Assembly (NCBI RefSeq): GCF_900172335.1
Contig: NZ_FWFX01000004.1
Location: forward strand, 248,001 to 312,000
Direction: 5' to 3'
Source: Roseovarius albus
Lineage (GTDB): Bacteria > Pseudomonadota > Alphaproteobacteria > Rhodobacterales > Rhodobacteraceae
DNA: 64,000 nt
Below, piece by piece: positions 1 through 8,378 of the stretch (position 1 is the stretch's first letter; every line of letters begins with the position of its first letter). Below the pieces are notes generated by a model. The model had not been told where the DNA came from, did no database searches, and saw only the letters and a list, made by a program, of their open reading frames with translations. Position numbers and translations under genes: made by a program.

Positions 1-1
1 C

Positions 2-745
2 GGCGAAGACGGCACAGTGGACGAGCGCGAAGTCTTTGACGCCCCCGCCTCCGGTATCTTCATGGGCATGTATAACCTTGATCAATCGATCATAGATTTT
101 GCACGTGCCTCGATGAACTATGGTCTGAACCTTGGTTGGCCAGTTTACCTGTCAACAAAGAATACCATCCTCAAGCAATATGACGGTCGATTCCTTGAGT
201 TGTTCCAGCAGGTCTATGAAGAAGAGTTCGAAGAGCAGTTCAAAGCCAAGGGCATTCATTACGAGCACCGCCTGATCGACGATATGGTTGCCTGTGCGAT
301 GAAATGGAACGGTGGCTTTGTCTGGGCCTGCAAGAACTACGACGGCGACGTACAGTCCGACACTGTTGCACAGGGCTTTGGTTCGCTTGGCTTGATGACC
401 TCGCAGCTGATGACACCCGATGGAAAGATTGTGGAGGCCGAAGCGGCGCACGGCACCGTGACCCGCCACTATCGCCAGCACCAGAAAGGTGAAGAGACCT
501 CGACCAACTCGATTGCATCGATCTTTGCCTGGACTGGTGGCCTGAAGCACCGCGCGAAACTGGACAGCAACGAGCAATTGATGAACTTCGCCAGCACGCT
601 GGAAAAAGTCATCGTCGATACCGTCGAAAGCGGCCATATGACAAAAGACCTGGCCCTGCTTGTTGGCCCGGATCAAGGTTGGTTAACCACCATGGGCTTC
701 CTCGAAAAGGTCGACGAAAACCTGAACAAGGCACTGGTTGGTTAA
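2..745 (+). CDS. icd: NADP-dependent isocitrate dehydrogenase, C-terminal part (5' end outside window)
   Basis: This is the C-terminal 247 residues of isocitrate dehydrogenase, the TCA-cycle enzyme that converts isocitrate and NADP+ to 2-oxoglutarate, CO2 and NADPH in the cytosol. The frame is open from base 2, so the gene begins upstream of the window; family members of this kind have about 400 residues. Recognisable blocks are [25 protein letters not shown] and the cofactor loop [12 protein letters not shown], which fit the dimeric alphaproteobacterial/eukaryote-like form rather than the E. coli form. A strong hairpin terminator lies 24 bases after the stop, so it is the last gene of its transcript. 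Nothing unusual is seen in the part present. Confidence 0.96.
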   Translation, partial: GEDGTVDEREVFDAPASGIFMGMYNLDQSIIDFARASMNYGLNLGWPVYLSTKNTILKQYDGRFLELFQQVYEEEFEEQFKAKGIHYEHRLIDDMVACAMKWNGGFVWACKNYDGDVQSDTVAQGFGSLGLMTSQLMTPDGKIVEAEAAHGTVTRHYRQHQKGEETSTNSIASIFAWTGGLKHRAKLDSNEQLMNFASTLEKVIVDTVESGHMTKDLALLVGPDQGWLTTMGFLEKVDENLNKALVG

Positions 746-769
746 ACGCTTCAGCAAGGAAATTCTCAA

Positions 770-792
770 GGCCGCCTCCGGGCGGCCTTTTG
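770..792 (+). terminator. Rho-independent terminator after icd
   Basis: A 7-bp GC-rich stem (GGCCGCC / GGCGGCC) with a TCCG tetraloop is followed directly by TTTT. It sits 24 bases after the icd stop and about 85 bases before the next gene on the same strand, so it separates the two transcripts. Confidence 0.9.
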
Positions 793-875
793 CGTTTAGA
801 GGAGTTCGATAGTCTCTTGACCTATAAAAAGAAAAGGCGCCTTGTGGATGGATCATAGCTGATTGGAGTGCCGCA

Positions 876-1211
876 ATGGGCAAAGGTTATCTGCTTTTAT
901 TTTTCGCCGTTTTGTTCGAAGCCGTCGGAACCACTTCACTGCAGGCGTCACAGCAGCTTTCGCGCTTTTGGCCCTCTGTCGGTGTTTTGGTTGGCTTTGG
1001 AACCGCACTCTACCTATTAATGCACGTGTTGAAATATCTGCCGCTGGGAATCACTTATGCGGTGTGGTCTGGCATGGGGATATGTCTAACAGCGCTGATT
1101 GGTTGGGTCGTATATCAACAAAAAGTCGATGTACCCGCCCTGATCGGGCTCGCGATGATCGTGTCGGGCATTGTCGTCATCAATCTGTTTTCGACAACGG
1201 CCAGCCACTAA
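876..1211 (+). CDS. Small multidrug resistance (SMR) family efflux protein, EmrE type
   Basis: A 111-residue inner-membrane protein with four predicted transmembrane helices. It resembles EmrE along its length: the essential membrane-embedded acid is E15 in FEAVGTTSLQAS, followed by FWPSVG, the GITYAVWSGMGI signature of the third helix, and VVINLFS near the end. SMR proteins act as antiparallel dimers that exchange protons for lipophilic cations such as quaternary ammonium compounds; the EmrE-like rather than Gdx/SugE-like motifs suggest polyaromatic cation export, though the real substrate is unknown. The start is supported by TTGGAG seven to ten bases upstream. It stands alone between the icd terminator and a convergent DUF6356 gene that ends 17 bases away. 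Confidence 0.93.
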   Translation: MGKGYLLLFFAVLFEAVGTTSLQASQQLSRFWPSVGVLVGFGTALYLLMHVLKYLPLGITYAVWSGMGICLTALIGWVVYQQKVDVPALIGLAMIVSGIVVINLFSTTASH

Positions 1212-1228
1212 CAAACTACCGAGCTGGA

Positions 1229-1432
1229 TTAACCGCGATTGTGAGTTTTGGCATACATTTCTGCGATCATCTTGCTGGCGGTTTTTTCAAACAGGACCGG
1301 AATGATTGCATGAACCAGCGCGGCACCGGCGGCCAAAAATAGTTTGAAGCTAAACTTGCTGGCAAAAACCGCATGCTCGAGATAGCTCTCATCGACTTTG
1401 CGTGGGTGTTCCAGAAATACCTTGGTCAGCAT
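1229..1432 (-). CDS. DUF6356 family small membrane-associated protein
   Basis: A 67-residue protein starting MLTKVFLEHPRKVDESYLEH, a pattern I recognise from the DUF6356 family common in alphaproteobacteria. A single hydrophobic stretch (FKLFLAAGAALVHAIIPVLF, about residues 29-48) predicts one membrane helix. Its function is not known. The reading frame is open for another 129 codons upstream, but that part overlaps the Lrp gene and does not look like protein; the ATG at 1432 has a GAGAGG ribosome site at proper distance. It is transcribed away from the Lrp/AsnC gene, so it may be a target of that regulator; this is inference from divergence only. Confidence 0.75.
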   Translation of the reverse strand: MLTKVFLEHPRKVDESYLEHAVFASKFSFKLFLAAGAALVHAIIPVLFEKTASKMIAEMYAKTHNRG

Positions 1433-1553
1433 TGTGTTTCCTCTCATTCTGTTCGCTTTCGTTAAACATAAGACAGAGGCAGGTTGATGCTTTCCCAAAG
1501 CTTTACGAAATTTGATCTGTACCTGTGATATTTTCCCAATTAACATACATATT

Positions 1554-2021
1554 ATGGTGAATATTGACGAAATTGATAAAAGAATCCTAACAGAACTGCA
1601 GCAAGACGCTGATTTGCCGCTCGAATCCCTAGGCGAGAGGATTGGGCTGTCGCGCAATGCATGTTGGCGTCGCGTCAAAGCCCTTGAGACCGCAGGTGTC
1701 ATTCGCAAACGTGTGGCGCTAGTTGATCCAAACATGATCGGTCTTAGGCTCAGCGTGGTGATGCAAATCAAAGCTGCCAAACATGATGCCAGTTGGTTGG
1801 AGAAGTTCGCCCGCACCACCCGCAGCTTGCCCGAAGTCCAAGGCGTGTACCGGATGACCGGCGATCTGGACTACCTTATCCGGGCACGCGTGGCGGATAT
1901 GGCGGATTATGATCGGTTCTACCAGACCCTGATTGCCCGAGTCCCAATGGGGGATGTATCCGCCAGTTTCGTGATGGAAGAGATCAAGGAGACTACCGAG
2001 CTCCCTGTTCATAGAGCTTGA
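1554..2021 (+). CDS. Lrp/AsnC family transcriptional regulator
   Basis: A 155-residue DNA-binding regulator of the feast/famine family. Residues 5-50 form the winged helix-turn-helix, starting IDEIDKRILTELQQDADLP and containing LGERIGLSRNACWRRVKALE; the rest is the RAM ligand-binding fold with the characteristic GDLDYLIRA strand at about residues 105-113. Such proteins bind amino acids or other small molecules and act as dimers or octamers. A TTG 42 bases upstream would give 14 more residues, but those do not fit the family; ATG at 1554 (or GTG at 1557) gives the normal length. No good ribosome site is visible. Divergent from the DUF6356 gene; the effector cannot be told from sequence. Confidence 0.9.
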   Translation: MVNIDEIDKRILTELQQDADLPLESLGERIGLSRNACWRRVKALETAGVIRKRVALVDPNMIGLRLSVVMQIKAAKHDASWLEKFARTTRSLPEVQGVYRMTGDLDYLIRARVADMADYDRFYQTLIARVPMGDVSASFVMEEIKETTELPVHRA

Positions 2022-2028
2022 ATTAACT

Positions 2029-2658
2029 TTAAGTTAGGCTAGCGATCTTTTGTTTCAATAATTTGTTTTCTTCTTTCAGTTGCGCCATCTCTTGTTGAAA
2101 CGGGGCAAGGATGGGCTGCATTTCTTCGATCGTCAAACGCACTGGCAAATGTTGCGGACAGTTCCAATCGAACCCTTCCACGGTGACGACAACAGCACGT
2201 TCTGGCCGCCCCTTGTAAGTCGTATCCTGAAGTCGCTCCATCAACGCCGGATCATCCACCATCTCAACTAATTTAGCTCGCCCCAAGATCTTGATACGCG
2301 CCGAATTAGGGTAATCTACCAAAATCATAGCGATCCGATCATCATGTGACAGGTTGCCTGTACTGATATACTGACGATTGCCGCGAAAATCTGCGTAAGC
2401 GATTGTTTTTTCATCCAGAACCGTAAGAAAACCACGCGGGCCACCGCGAAACTGAACATAGGGCCAGCCGCTTTCCGATACTGTGGCTTGATAAAATCCA
2501 TCCCGCATCGAGATAAACTGCGTTTCTTTATCGCCCAACCTGTCATTGGCGGGGGCTTCTTCAGCCATCTGCCGTGCGTAAAGGCCAAGTGCGCCGTTTT
2601 CATCCTGCATGGCTTGCACCGCATCCGTGAACAGGTGGTCATAAAATCGTTTGCTCAT
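2029..2658 (-). CDS. Pyridoxamine 5'-phosphate oxidase family (FMN split-barrel) protein with C-terminal coiled coil
   Basis: A 209-residue flavin split-barrel protein. The central part (roughly residues 45-175) carries typical strands of the family, such as FYQATVSESGWPYVQFRGG and YADFRGNRQYISTGNL, and so probably binds FMN or a related flavin. It is not PdxH, which is encoded elsewhere in the window. The last 40 residues (QQEMAQLKEENKLLKQKIAS) form a heptad-like coiled coil, not part of the core fold, suggesting oligomerisation. ATG at 2658 is preceded by a strong AGGAGG. It begins nine bases after the DUF1348 gene and is surely co-transcribed with it. Substrate unknown. Confidence 0.85.
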   Translation of the reverse strand: MSKRFYDHLFTDAVQAMQDENGALGLYARQMAEEAPANDRLGDKETQFISMRDGFYQATVSESGWPYVQFRGGPRGFLTVLDEKTIAYADFRGNRQYISTGNLSHDDRIAMILVDYPNSARIKILGRAKLVEMVDDPALMERLQDTTYKGRPERAVVVTVEGFDWNCPQHLPVRLTIEEMQPILAPFQQEMAQLKEENKLLKQKIASLT

Positions 2659-2667
2659 CTAAGCCTC

Positions 2668-3132
2668 CTACAGCCCTAGTTCGCTTAATCCCGGATGATC
2701 ATCCGGGCGTCGGCCTTGTGGCCAGCGAAACTTGCGGTCACTTTCTGAGATTTTCTGATCATTGATACTGGCATACCGATTGGCCATCAGGCCATCGTCA
2801 GAAAATTCCCAGTTTTCGTTGCCATAGGATCGGTACCACTGCCCCTCTGCATCGTGCCATTCATACGCGTAACGCACTGCGATGCGATTACCGTCATGGG
2901 CCCAAAGCTCTTTGATCAGGCGGTATTCTTGCTCGTTGTGCCACTTGTTGGCCAAGAACACCTCAACCTGATCACGTCCAGTGACGAAAGTATCGCGGTT
3001 ACGCCAGCTGGTATCGGACGTATAGGCCAGTGCAACTTTGGCCGGGTCGCGGCTGTTCCAGCCATCTTCGGCTAAGCGCACTTTTTGGATAGCTGTTTCC
3101 CTAGTGAATGGGGGCAATGGTGGGCGGGGCAT
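2668..3132 (-). CDS. DUF1348 / SnoaL-like NTF2-fold protein
   Basis: A 154-residue protein of the DUF1348 family, which has the nuclear transport factor 2 (cone) fold. The signatures are [10 protein letters not shown] near the start, [15 protein letters not shown], the stretch [20 protein letters not shown] and the final [17 protein letters not shown]. Family members are about 150 residues; no catalytic role is established. It is the first gene of a two-gene unit with the flavin split-barrel gene. Upstream lies a near-consensus promoter overlapped by paired ACCGnnCGGT-like sites, as expected for control by a TetR-type repressor, although no such gene is next to it. AAAGG precedes the ATG. Confidence 0.88.
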   Translation of the reverse strand: MPRPPLPPFTRETAIQKVRLAEDGWNSRDPAKVALAYTSDTSWRNRDTFVTGRDQVEVFLANKWHNEQEYRLIKELWAHDGNRIAVRYAYEWHDAEGQWYRSYGNENWEFSDDGLMANRYASINDQKISESDRKFRWPQGRRPDDHPGLSELGL

Positions 3133-3147
3133 GACAAGCCTTTCTTA

Positions 3148-3191
3148 ACCGTTCGGTACACCATAAATAGTTCCATGTACCGATCTGTCAA
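3148..3191 (-). promoter_or_regulatory. Sigma-70-like promoter overlapped by two TetR-type operator half-palindromes
   Basis: Read on the minus strand, a perfect TTGACA (3191-3186) is followed after 16 bases by TATTTA (3169-3164), 32 bases before the DUF1348 start codon. Two ACCGnnCGGT-like sites overlap it: ACCGTTCGGT at 3148-3157, exact, just downstream of the -10, and ACCGATCTGT at 3179-3188, one mismatch, overlapping the -35. The site starts are 31 bases apart, close to three helical turns. The two copies also create the inverted repeat CGGTACA (3154-3160) / TGTACCG (3176-3182). Repressor identity is inference. Confidence 0.6.
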
Positions 3192-3206
3192 GATTGAAAC
3201 CCCAAT

Positions 3207-4484
3207 TTACATTTTCTCGAAAAGCGCTGCCTGATGTGGATTCCATTTCACCGTCAGATGAAATCCATCTTCGCCCTGCTCTTCCGACTGAACCAACCCT
3301 TTTTCATAAAGCCAAGCGCGTTTACGGCCATCACTATAGCCAAGGACCATCTCTTCTTCTCGGGTATGACCGGCCAAACCAATGGCAATCGCTTCGATTA
3401 ACCCATCAATTCCTTCGCCAGTCAAAGCAGATACGAGATGAACGTCATCCGCGCGCCCTGCTTGATTGGCCACTGCAGCCTTGTCTTCCTGTGCAACCTG
3501 ATCGGCTTTGTTCCAAACCTCAATATGTGGCGTGTCTTTCTTAACTCCCAACCCTTCAAGGATGGTTTGCACATCCTCGGCCTGAATTTCGCTCTCAGGA
3601 TGCGAAATATCCCGGATGTGACAAATCAGGTCAGCCGCCAACACCTCTTCCAATGTTGCTCGGAAAGCCGCGACTAGTTCAGTCGGCAGGTCGCTGATAA
3701 AACCTACGGTATCCGACAAGATGACCTCGGGGCCGTTGTCTGACAATTCGATCTTGCGCATGGTCGGGTCGAGCGTGGCAAAAAGCATGTCTTTCGCCAT
3801 CACATCTGCACCTGTCAATCGATTGAAAAGAGTAGACTTTCCCGCGTTCGTGTAGCCAACAAAGGCGACGATTGGTAACGGCACTTTGGCGCGTGCTGCC
3901 CGATGTAAAGCGCGGGTTTTCACCACCTTTTCAAGCTGTCGGCGCAAGCGTACCAATTGATCATCAATAGCACGGCGGTCCGCCTCGATTTGGGTTTCCC
4001 CCGGTCCGCCAACAAAGCCCAATCCGCCCCGTTGACGTTCTAGGTGGGTCCAGGCGCGAACCAGGCGGGTGCGTTGATAACTCAGGGCGGCCATTTCGAC
4101 CTGTAGTACGCCTTCGCGGGTGGCGGCACGGTCGCTGAAAATCTCAAGAATCAGACCTGTGCGGTCCAATAGCTTCAGACCAAGCGCCTTTTCAAGGTTG
4201 CGTTGCTGTACTGGGGACACCGGCCCGTCGATCAGCAACAGGTCAATCTCCTGGCCCTCGATCAGGGCTTTCAGCTCTTCAATCTTACCCTTGCCAAACA
4301 ATGTCCCTGGGTGAGGTTTCGGCAGGCGCACGACATCCCCGCCAAAAACTTCAATACCCGGCAGCGCCAAGGCCAAAGATTTGGCTTCAGCCAAAGCGTA
4401 TTCAGGCTCTCGCCGATTGGAGGAAGCTGGTATATCCGGATGCACGACCCAAGCGCGGGTGCGTGCGGTATCATTCTCGCTCAA
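3207..4484 (-). CDS. hflX: GTPase HflX
   Basis: A 425-residue GTPase of the HflX family, which binds the 50S ribosome and splits or rescues stalled ribosomes after stress. The N-terminal HflX domain (about 1-200) contains the glycine-rich [14 protein letters not shown] and the helical linker ending [16 protein letters not shown]. The G domain follows with G1 GYTNAGKS (210-217), G3 DTVG (258-261) and G4 NKAD (325-328). The only fitting start is TTG at 4484, which overlaps the hfq stop as TTGA, so translation is probably coupled to hfq. The hfq-hflX order is conserved in proteobacteria. Confidence 0.96.
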   Translation of the reverse strand: MSENDTARTRAWVVHPDIPASSNRREPEYALAEAKSLALALPGIEVFGGDVVRLPKPHPGTLFGKGKIEELKALIEGQEIDLLLIDGPVSPVQQRNLEKALGLKLLDRTGLILEIFSDRAATREGVLQVEMAALSYQRTRLVRAWTHLERQRGGLGFVGGPGETQIEADRRAIDDQLVRLRRQLEKVVKTRALHRAARAKVPLPIVAFVGYTNAGKSTLFNRLTGADVMAKDMLFATLDPTMRKIELSDNGPEVILSDTVGFISDLPTELVAAFRATLEEVLAADLICHIRDISHPESEIQAEDVQTILEGLGVKKDTPHIEVWNKADQVAQEDKAAVANQAGRADDVHLVSALTGEGIDGLIEAIAIGLAGHTREEEMVLGYSDGRKRAWLYEKGLVQSEEQGEDGFHLTVKWNPHQAALFEKM

Positions 4485-4720
4485 GACGCGTCGTCACCAT
4501 CATAGAGGTTGACCGGCTGCGATGGCATAATGGTCGAAACTGCGTGTTTATATACCAGTTGCGATTGCCCATCCCGACGCAGCAGGATGCAGAAATTATC
4601 AAACCAGGTGATCACACCCTGTAGTTTGACACCGTTAATCAAAAAAACAGTTACTGGAATTTTTGTTTTTCTAACCTGATTCAAGAAAGCATCTTGCAGG
4701 TTCTGTCTGTCAGTCGCCAT
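4481..4720 (-). CDS. hfq: RNA chaperone Hfq
   Basis: A 79-residue Hfq, the hexameric Sm-like RNA chaperone that pairs small RNAs with mRNAs. Sm1 is visible as [26 protein letters not shown] in overlapping parts, and Sm2 has [10 protein letters not shown] with the diagnostic YKHA. The length matches other alphaproteobacterial Hfq proteins, with only a short acidic tail. It overlaps hflX by four bases and follows trkH with a 131-base gap that contains a GC-rich hairpin (about 4757-4779) in the expected leader region; Hfq often autoregulates through its leader, but that is not shown here. Confidence 0.97.
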   Translation of the reverse strand: MATDRQNLQDAFLNQVRKTKIPVTVFLINGVKLQGVITWFDNFCILLRRDGQSQLVYKHAVSTIMPSQPVNLYDGDDAS

Positions 4721-4851
4721 AATTGTTATTGCCTTTATTCTTGCGAGCGCCGCGAACCGGCACTGTCTCCCGTGGCCGGAGTATGGATCGGTGCGGCGTG
4801 ACTTTCCAGCCTAAAATTATTTTTCCTTTGACCCAAGGGAGCTTGCAGCGA

Positions 4852-6372
4852 TCAGTCACGCCAAAACGTGGGGTTACACAGCGCAATAATTGCAAGCGTT
4901 TCGAGCCGGCCAATGACCATGGCAACACACATCACAAGTTTGGAAATGGGCGACATCTGAAGAAGATCAATTGCCTGCTCCCCTGCAACCTGTGTCAATG
5001 GACCAGTGGTTGAAAGGGCTGAAATAGCCAATACCAGCGACTGTTCGAAATCCTGCCCGAGAAGCGCCAGTATTACCGTGATCACCGCTAAGGAAAGAGC
5101 GAACAACATAAAAAATAGCCAGGCAATAAAGGCGCCTTGTCGCCTGATACGCCGCCCAATCGTCTGGGAGCGCCCCACCGAAGAGGGATGAATTAGGCGC
5201 TCCATCTCGCGCTGACAGTGCAGATAAAGCGCATAGACGCGAAGGAGTTTCACACCGCCCGCCGTTGTTGCAACACCCCCACCGATCAGGGCCAACCCCA
5301 TCAGGATCATGCCCGGTGTCCCCAATCCTGACCAATCACGCGCGGCATCCCAATAAGAGCTTTCAAAGCCGGTGGTCGACAGAAAGGACAGGGACGTGAA
5401 CACCCCGCCCCACAGAGTTTGCAGCATAAGGCCAAGATTGGTTTCCTCGGAAACTTCAGCCGCGCCGATCCAGTGCCGGATCACCAAAATAATCGGCAGG
5501 AGGATCACCACAAGCAATCCAACCCGAAACTCAGGATCGTTATGCAGGCCCGGGCGCGCACTGGTGATCGTGTCTGACGAGAAAGTCAGCCGCGACAGGG
5601 CAAACATCATGAACAAAAAAATCAACACTTCTCCGGCAAATCCAGATCCGGTTTGCGCCATGCCTTCTATTGCGCTGATGCCACTGGTAGACAGTGTGGC
5701 CATGGCATGCATTAAGGCGTCGAAGGGAATTTCGCCGCTAATTGTCAGGAATAGCCAAAGAGCAATCGTCAGCCCGATGTAAAATGGTGCCAGCAACCGC
5801 GTCGATTCAAAGATTCGGCGTGCAGTATCCGCACGCTGAAATTGGGTTGTTCGCGCGCCGCTCTGCCCGGGCTCGGCCGTGGCAGTCACTTCGAACCCAC
5901 CAAGATTAAGAGGTGCGAGAACTGCAGAAGCTGACACCCAAATCAGCAGGCCACCCAACCAACCCACCAGACCCCGCCACAAATGCAAGCTATACTCCAA
6001 CCTCCCGGGGACATCGAATAAGGTGGCCCCCGTGGTAGTGAAACTCGACACCATCTCGAAATAGGCGTTGAAATAACTGGTGGTTTGCAGACCTTCGTAA
6101 AACGGAAGAGCCAAGTATAGCGGCAAAACCGTATAGGCCATGAATAGCGCCCAGAGGTTCTGCAAATCACGGTCACGCCGTTTGGGTGCAGCCGATAGCG
6201 TGAGGCCAATCACAAAGACCAATATAAGCCCCAACACGGAAGAATAGAAAAACGCCCGCGCCATGCTGTGATCATCTTGATAAAGTGCATGAGCAGCAGG
6301 CACCAACATGGCCAGCGCAGACAGGCCAGACAGGATCAGAAACAATGGGTATCTGAGCAGGCGCTTCATCAT
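4852..6372 (-). CDS. trkH: Trk potassium uptake system membrane subunit TrkH
   Basis: A 506-residue polytopic inner-membrane protein, the K+-translocating subunit of the Trk system, working with the cytosolic regulator TrkA encoded just upstream. Four repeated pore-loop regions are recognisable: MVSSFTTTGATLFD, ATLSTSGISAIE, LSFLSTTGFESSYWD and LAISALSTTGPLTQV, each with the S/T-T-G-type selectivity filter, as in the superfamily of K+ transporters. It starts three bases after the trkA stop; two adjacent ATGs (6372 and 6369) are possible starts. Its 3' end forms a 9-bp inverted repeat (GGCGTGACT at 4795-4803 / AGTCACGCC at 4854-4862) with the region before hfq. Confidence 0.94.
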   Translation of the reverse strand: MMKRLLRYPLFLILSGLSALAMLVPAAHALYQDDHSMARAFFYSSVLGLILVFVIGLTLSAAPKRRDRDLQNLWALFMAYTVLPLYLALPFYEGLQTTSYFNAYFEMVSSFTTTGATLFDVPGRLEYSLHLWRGLVGWLGGLLIWVSASAVLAPLNLGGFEVTATAEPGQSGARTTQFQRADTARRIFESTRLLAPFYIGLTIALWLFLTISGEIPFDALMHAMATLSTSGISAIEGMAQTGSGFAGEVLIFLFMMFALSRLTFSSDTITSARPGLHNDPEFRVGLLVVILLPIILVIRHWIGAAEVSEETNLGLMLQTLWGGVFTSLSFLSTTGFESSYWDAARDWSGLGTPGMILMGLALIGGGVATTAGGVKLLRVYALYLHCQREMERLIHPSSVGRSQTIGRRIRRQGAFIAWLFFMLFALSLAVITVILALLGQDFEQSLVLAISALSTTGPLTQVAGEQAIDLLQMSPISKLVMCVAMVIGRLETLAIIALCNPTFWRD

Positions 6373-6375
6373 GTA

Positions 6376-7752
6376 TCAGAAGAAATCGATCGAAACCTGA
6401 AGCAATTGCTCGACCTCAGGTACGTCCGAGGACAGGCTAAAGAGTACGATTACGTCTCCGGAGTCGATGCGCAGGCTGCCGGTAGGTTTAAGAACCTCAT
6501 TCCCCTTCTTCACGGCCCCAATCAAAACGCCTTCAGGGAAATCGATGTCGCGGATCTGTTGCCCGGCGATGCTTGAGGTTGAAAGCACTTCGGCCTCAAT
6601 TACTTCCGCCTCTGCATCACCGATGGAATAAACTGCTTTCACCCGACCATGGCGAATGTGACGAAGGATCGAACTCACTGTAGTCGCACGCGGGTTGATG
6701 TAAGCATCGATGCCCAGTGGCGACATCAAGGGTTGCAAAGTAGGATCATTGATCAGTGCAATCGAATAGGCGCAGCCTTCGGCCTTTGCACGCACTGCCG
6801 CCAGCATGTTGGTTTTATCATCGTCGGTCACCGCGAGAATGGCGTCTGCACGATCAATCCCGGCCTCGTGCAACAGGGTTGCGTCCAGCCCATCCCCATT
6901 CAGAACAATTGTGCGTTCCAACGCATCAGCTGCGCGTTCGGCGCATTTGCGGGTGCGTTCAATCACCTTGGCGCGGGTGCGTGTCGCGCGTGTTTCCAGC
7001 GCCTGCGCAACGGCGAGGCCGATATTCCCACCACCCACGATAACCAATCGTTCCTGATTTCGTTGCGATTTACCGAAGACTTCCAGCGTGCGCGGGATGT
7101 CTTCGGTCGGGGCAAAGATGTAACACTCATCATCTTCAAAGAGTTGATCGCTCGCCCCCGGAACAAACAGTTTTCCTTTGCGCCGAATGCCTATCACTAG
7201 CACGCGCAGGGTGGAAAACAGATCAGTCAATTGGCGCAATGGGGTATTAAGAACCGGACAGTCCTCCTCCAGCCTCAAGCCCATCAATTGACCTCGACCT
7301 TGCAAGAAGGTTTCCGTATCAAAGGCCGCCGGTGCTGCCAGACGTTGCAGTACAGCCTCCGCGACCTCGAGCTCGGGGCTGATCACCACATCGATCGGCA
7401 TGTGGTCGCGACGGTAGATATCAGAATAAATCGCATCCAGATAAGACTGGCTACGCAGGCGCGCAATCTTGCGGTTGATGGCAAAAGCCGAGTGCGCCAC
7501 TTGGCAGGTCACCATATTGACCTCGTCCGAATGAGTGGCTGCAATGATCATATCTGCATCCCGAGCCCCTGCCCGCTCCAGTACGTCGGGATAGCTGGCA
7601 AATCCGGCGATGCCTTTCACGTCCAAAGTGTCTGTTGCACGTTTTACAAGATCTGGATTGTTATCGACAACAGTCACATCGTTTTTTTCGCCTGACAGAT
7701 GCCGTGCGATCTGCCAACCAACTTGACCTGCGCCACAGATAATGACCTTCAT
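6376..7752 (-). CDS. trkA: Trk system potassium uptake regulator TrkA
   Basis: A 458-residue cytosolic protein with the duplicated layout of TrkA: RCK/NAD-binding domain 1 (starting MKVIICGAGQVGWQIARHLS), TrkA_C 1, a second Rossmann domain (LVIVGGGNIGLAVAQAL, about residue 230 onward) and TrkA_C 2. It binds NAD(H) and ATP and gates the TrkH channel. An AAGG ribosome site precedes the ATG. It is first in trkA-trkH. In many alphaproteobacteria trkA directly follows ntrX; here a lipoprotein gene on the other strand lies between them. Confidence 0.96.
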   Translation of the reverse strand: MKVIICGAGQVGWQIARHLSGEKNDVTVVDNNPDLVKRATDTLDVKGIAGFASYPDVLERAGARDADMIIAATHSDEVNMVTCQVAHSAFAINRKIARLRSQSYLDAIYSDIYRRDHMPIDVVISPELEVAEAVLQRLAAPAAFDTETFLQGRGQLMGLRLEEDCPVLNTPLRQLTDLFSTLRVLVIGIRRKGKLFVPGASDQLFEDDECYIFAPTEDIPRTLEVFGKSQRNQERLVIVGGGNIGLAVAQALETRATRTRAKVIERTRKCAERAADALERTIVLNGDGLDATLLHEAGIDRADAILAVTDDDKTNMLAAVRAKAEGCAYSIALINDPTLQPLMSPLGIDAYINPRATTVSSILRHIRHGRVKAVYSIGDAEAEVIEAEVLSTSSIAGQQIRDIDFPEGVLIGAVKKGNEVLKPTGSLRIDSGDVIVLFSLSSDVPEVEQLLQVSIDFF

Positions 7753-7859
7753 TCTGCTTGCCTTATCCTACGTGAATATGTTGCATGACAGATGGGGTAT
7801 GGATGGTCAATCGCTTTGTCCTTAAGGTTGATTTTATAGATTGTAGGAGACTTTTAAAC

Positions 7860-8321
7860 ATGCGGAAGGGTTTATTTGGGACAACCGCACTTGTCATTTT
7901 AAGCAGTTGCTCACCTCCAGACATATTTTACAAACAAGGTGTGACCAACGCACAAGTTGATACTGATCAAAATGCGTGTCAGGTGCAGGCAACAAACGAA
8001 GTGCCTCCGAATATCCAAACCCGGTATATTCCGCCGGTTTACAGCTATCAGCCAGTTTGCAACGGAGACTACTGCTACAATCGTCAGATATTGGTCCAAC
8101 CTGGCCGGTGGGAGCAGTATGATGCCAATGCAGGCCTTCGCGCTTCAGTTGCCGATCAATGCATGCTGTCAAAGGGTTACGGTCAAGTGAGCCTCCCGCG
8201 TTGCGACGAAACGGTCTTGAGCAATACTCAAGTGGCAAGCAATTTGCCTGCTCCACCGATCAGCAAGCAAAGCTGTGCCGTCAAAACAACCAATGGCGAT
8301 TGGCGCGTTGTAACCCCGTAA
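7860..8321 (+). CDS. Small cysteine-rich predicted lipoprotein, function unknown
   Basis: A 153-residue protein with a lipoprotein signal: MRKGLFGTTALVILSSC, lipobox LSSC with C17 as the lipidation site. The mature part contains six further cysteines (including the VCNGDYC pair) and a proline/tyrosine stretch (YIPPVYSYQPV), so disulfides in the envelope are likely. I do not recognise a family. The start at 7860 has TAGGAGA nine bases upstream; an in-frame ATG at 7785 would add 25 residues that break the signal peptide. It is a single gene on the opposite strand to everything from 3 to 15 kb, between ntrX and trkA, with its own terminator. Confidence 0.75.
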   Translation: MRKGLFGTTALVILSSCSPPDIFYKQGVTNAQVDTDQNACQVQATNEVPPNIQTRYIPPVYSYQPVCNGDYCYNRQILVQPGRWEQYDANAGLRASVADQCMLSKGYGQVSLPRCDETVLSNTQVASNLPAPPISKQSCAVKTTNGDWRVVTP

Positions 8322-8324
8322 AAC

Positions 8325-8365
8325 AAAAGCCGAACCGACACACTGGGCGGTTTGGCTTTGTTTTT
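8325..8365. terminator. Bidirectional terminator between lipoprotein gene and ntrX
   Basis: A 12-bp stem AAAGCCGAACCG / CGGTTTGGCTTT with one G.U wobble, loop of about 11, flanked by T-rich sequence on the plus strand (TTTGTTTTT) and by TTTTGTTTT on the minus strand. It can end both the lipoprotein transcript and the convergent ntrYX transcript, whose stop is 14 bases away. Confidence 0.85.
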
Positions 8366-8378
8366 ATGCGCTTTCAGC

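Noticed and set aside
863..1342. 159-codon plus-strand frame overlapping the SMR gene
   Set aside because: It lies out of frame with the EmrE-like gene, whose protein is plainly real; the alternative product has no protein-like features.
1433..1819. 129-codon N-terminal extension of the DUF6356 gene
   Set aside because: It overlaps the Lrp gene antisense, has no family match and ignores the good ribosome site before ATG 1432.
2022..2040. TAACTT-T-AAGTTA palindrome between Lrp and split-barrel genes
   Set aside because: Short, AT-only stem without a T-run; too weak to call a terminator or operator.
4795..4862. 9-bp inverted repeat GGCGTGACT / AGTCACGCC around the trkH end
   Set aside because: Arms are 50 bases apart with no T-run, so terminator function is not supported; noted only in the trkH entry.
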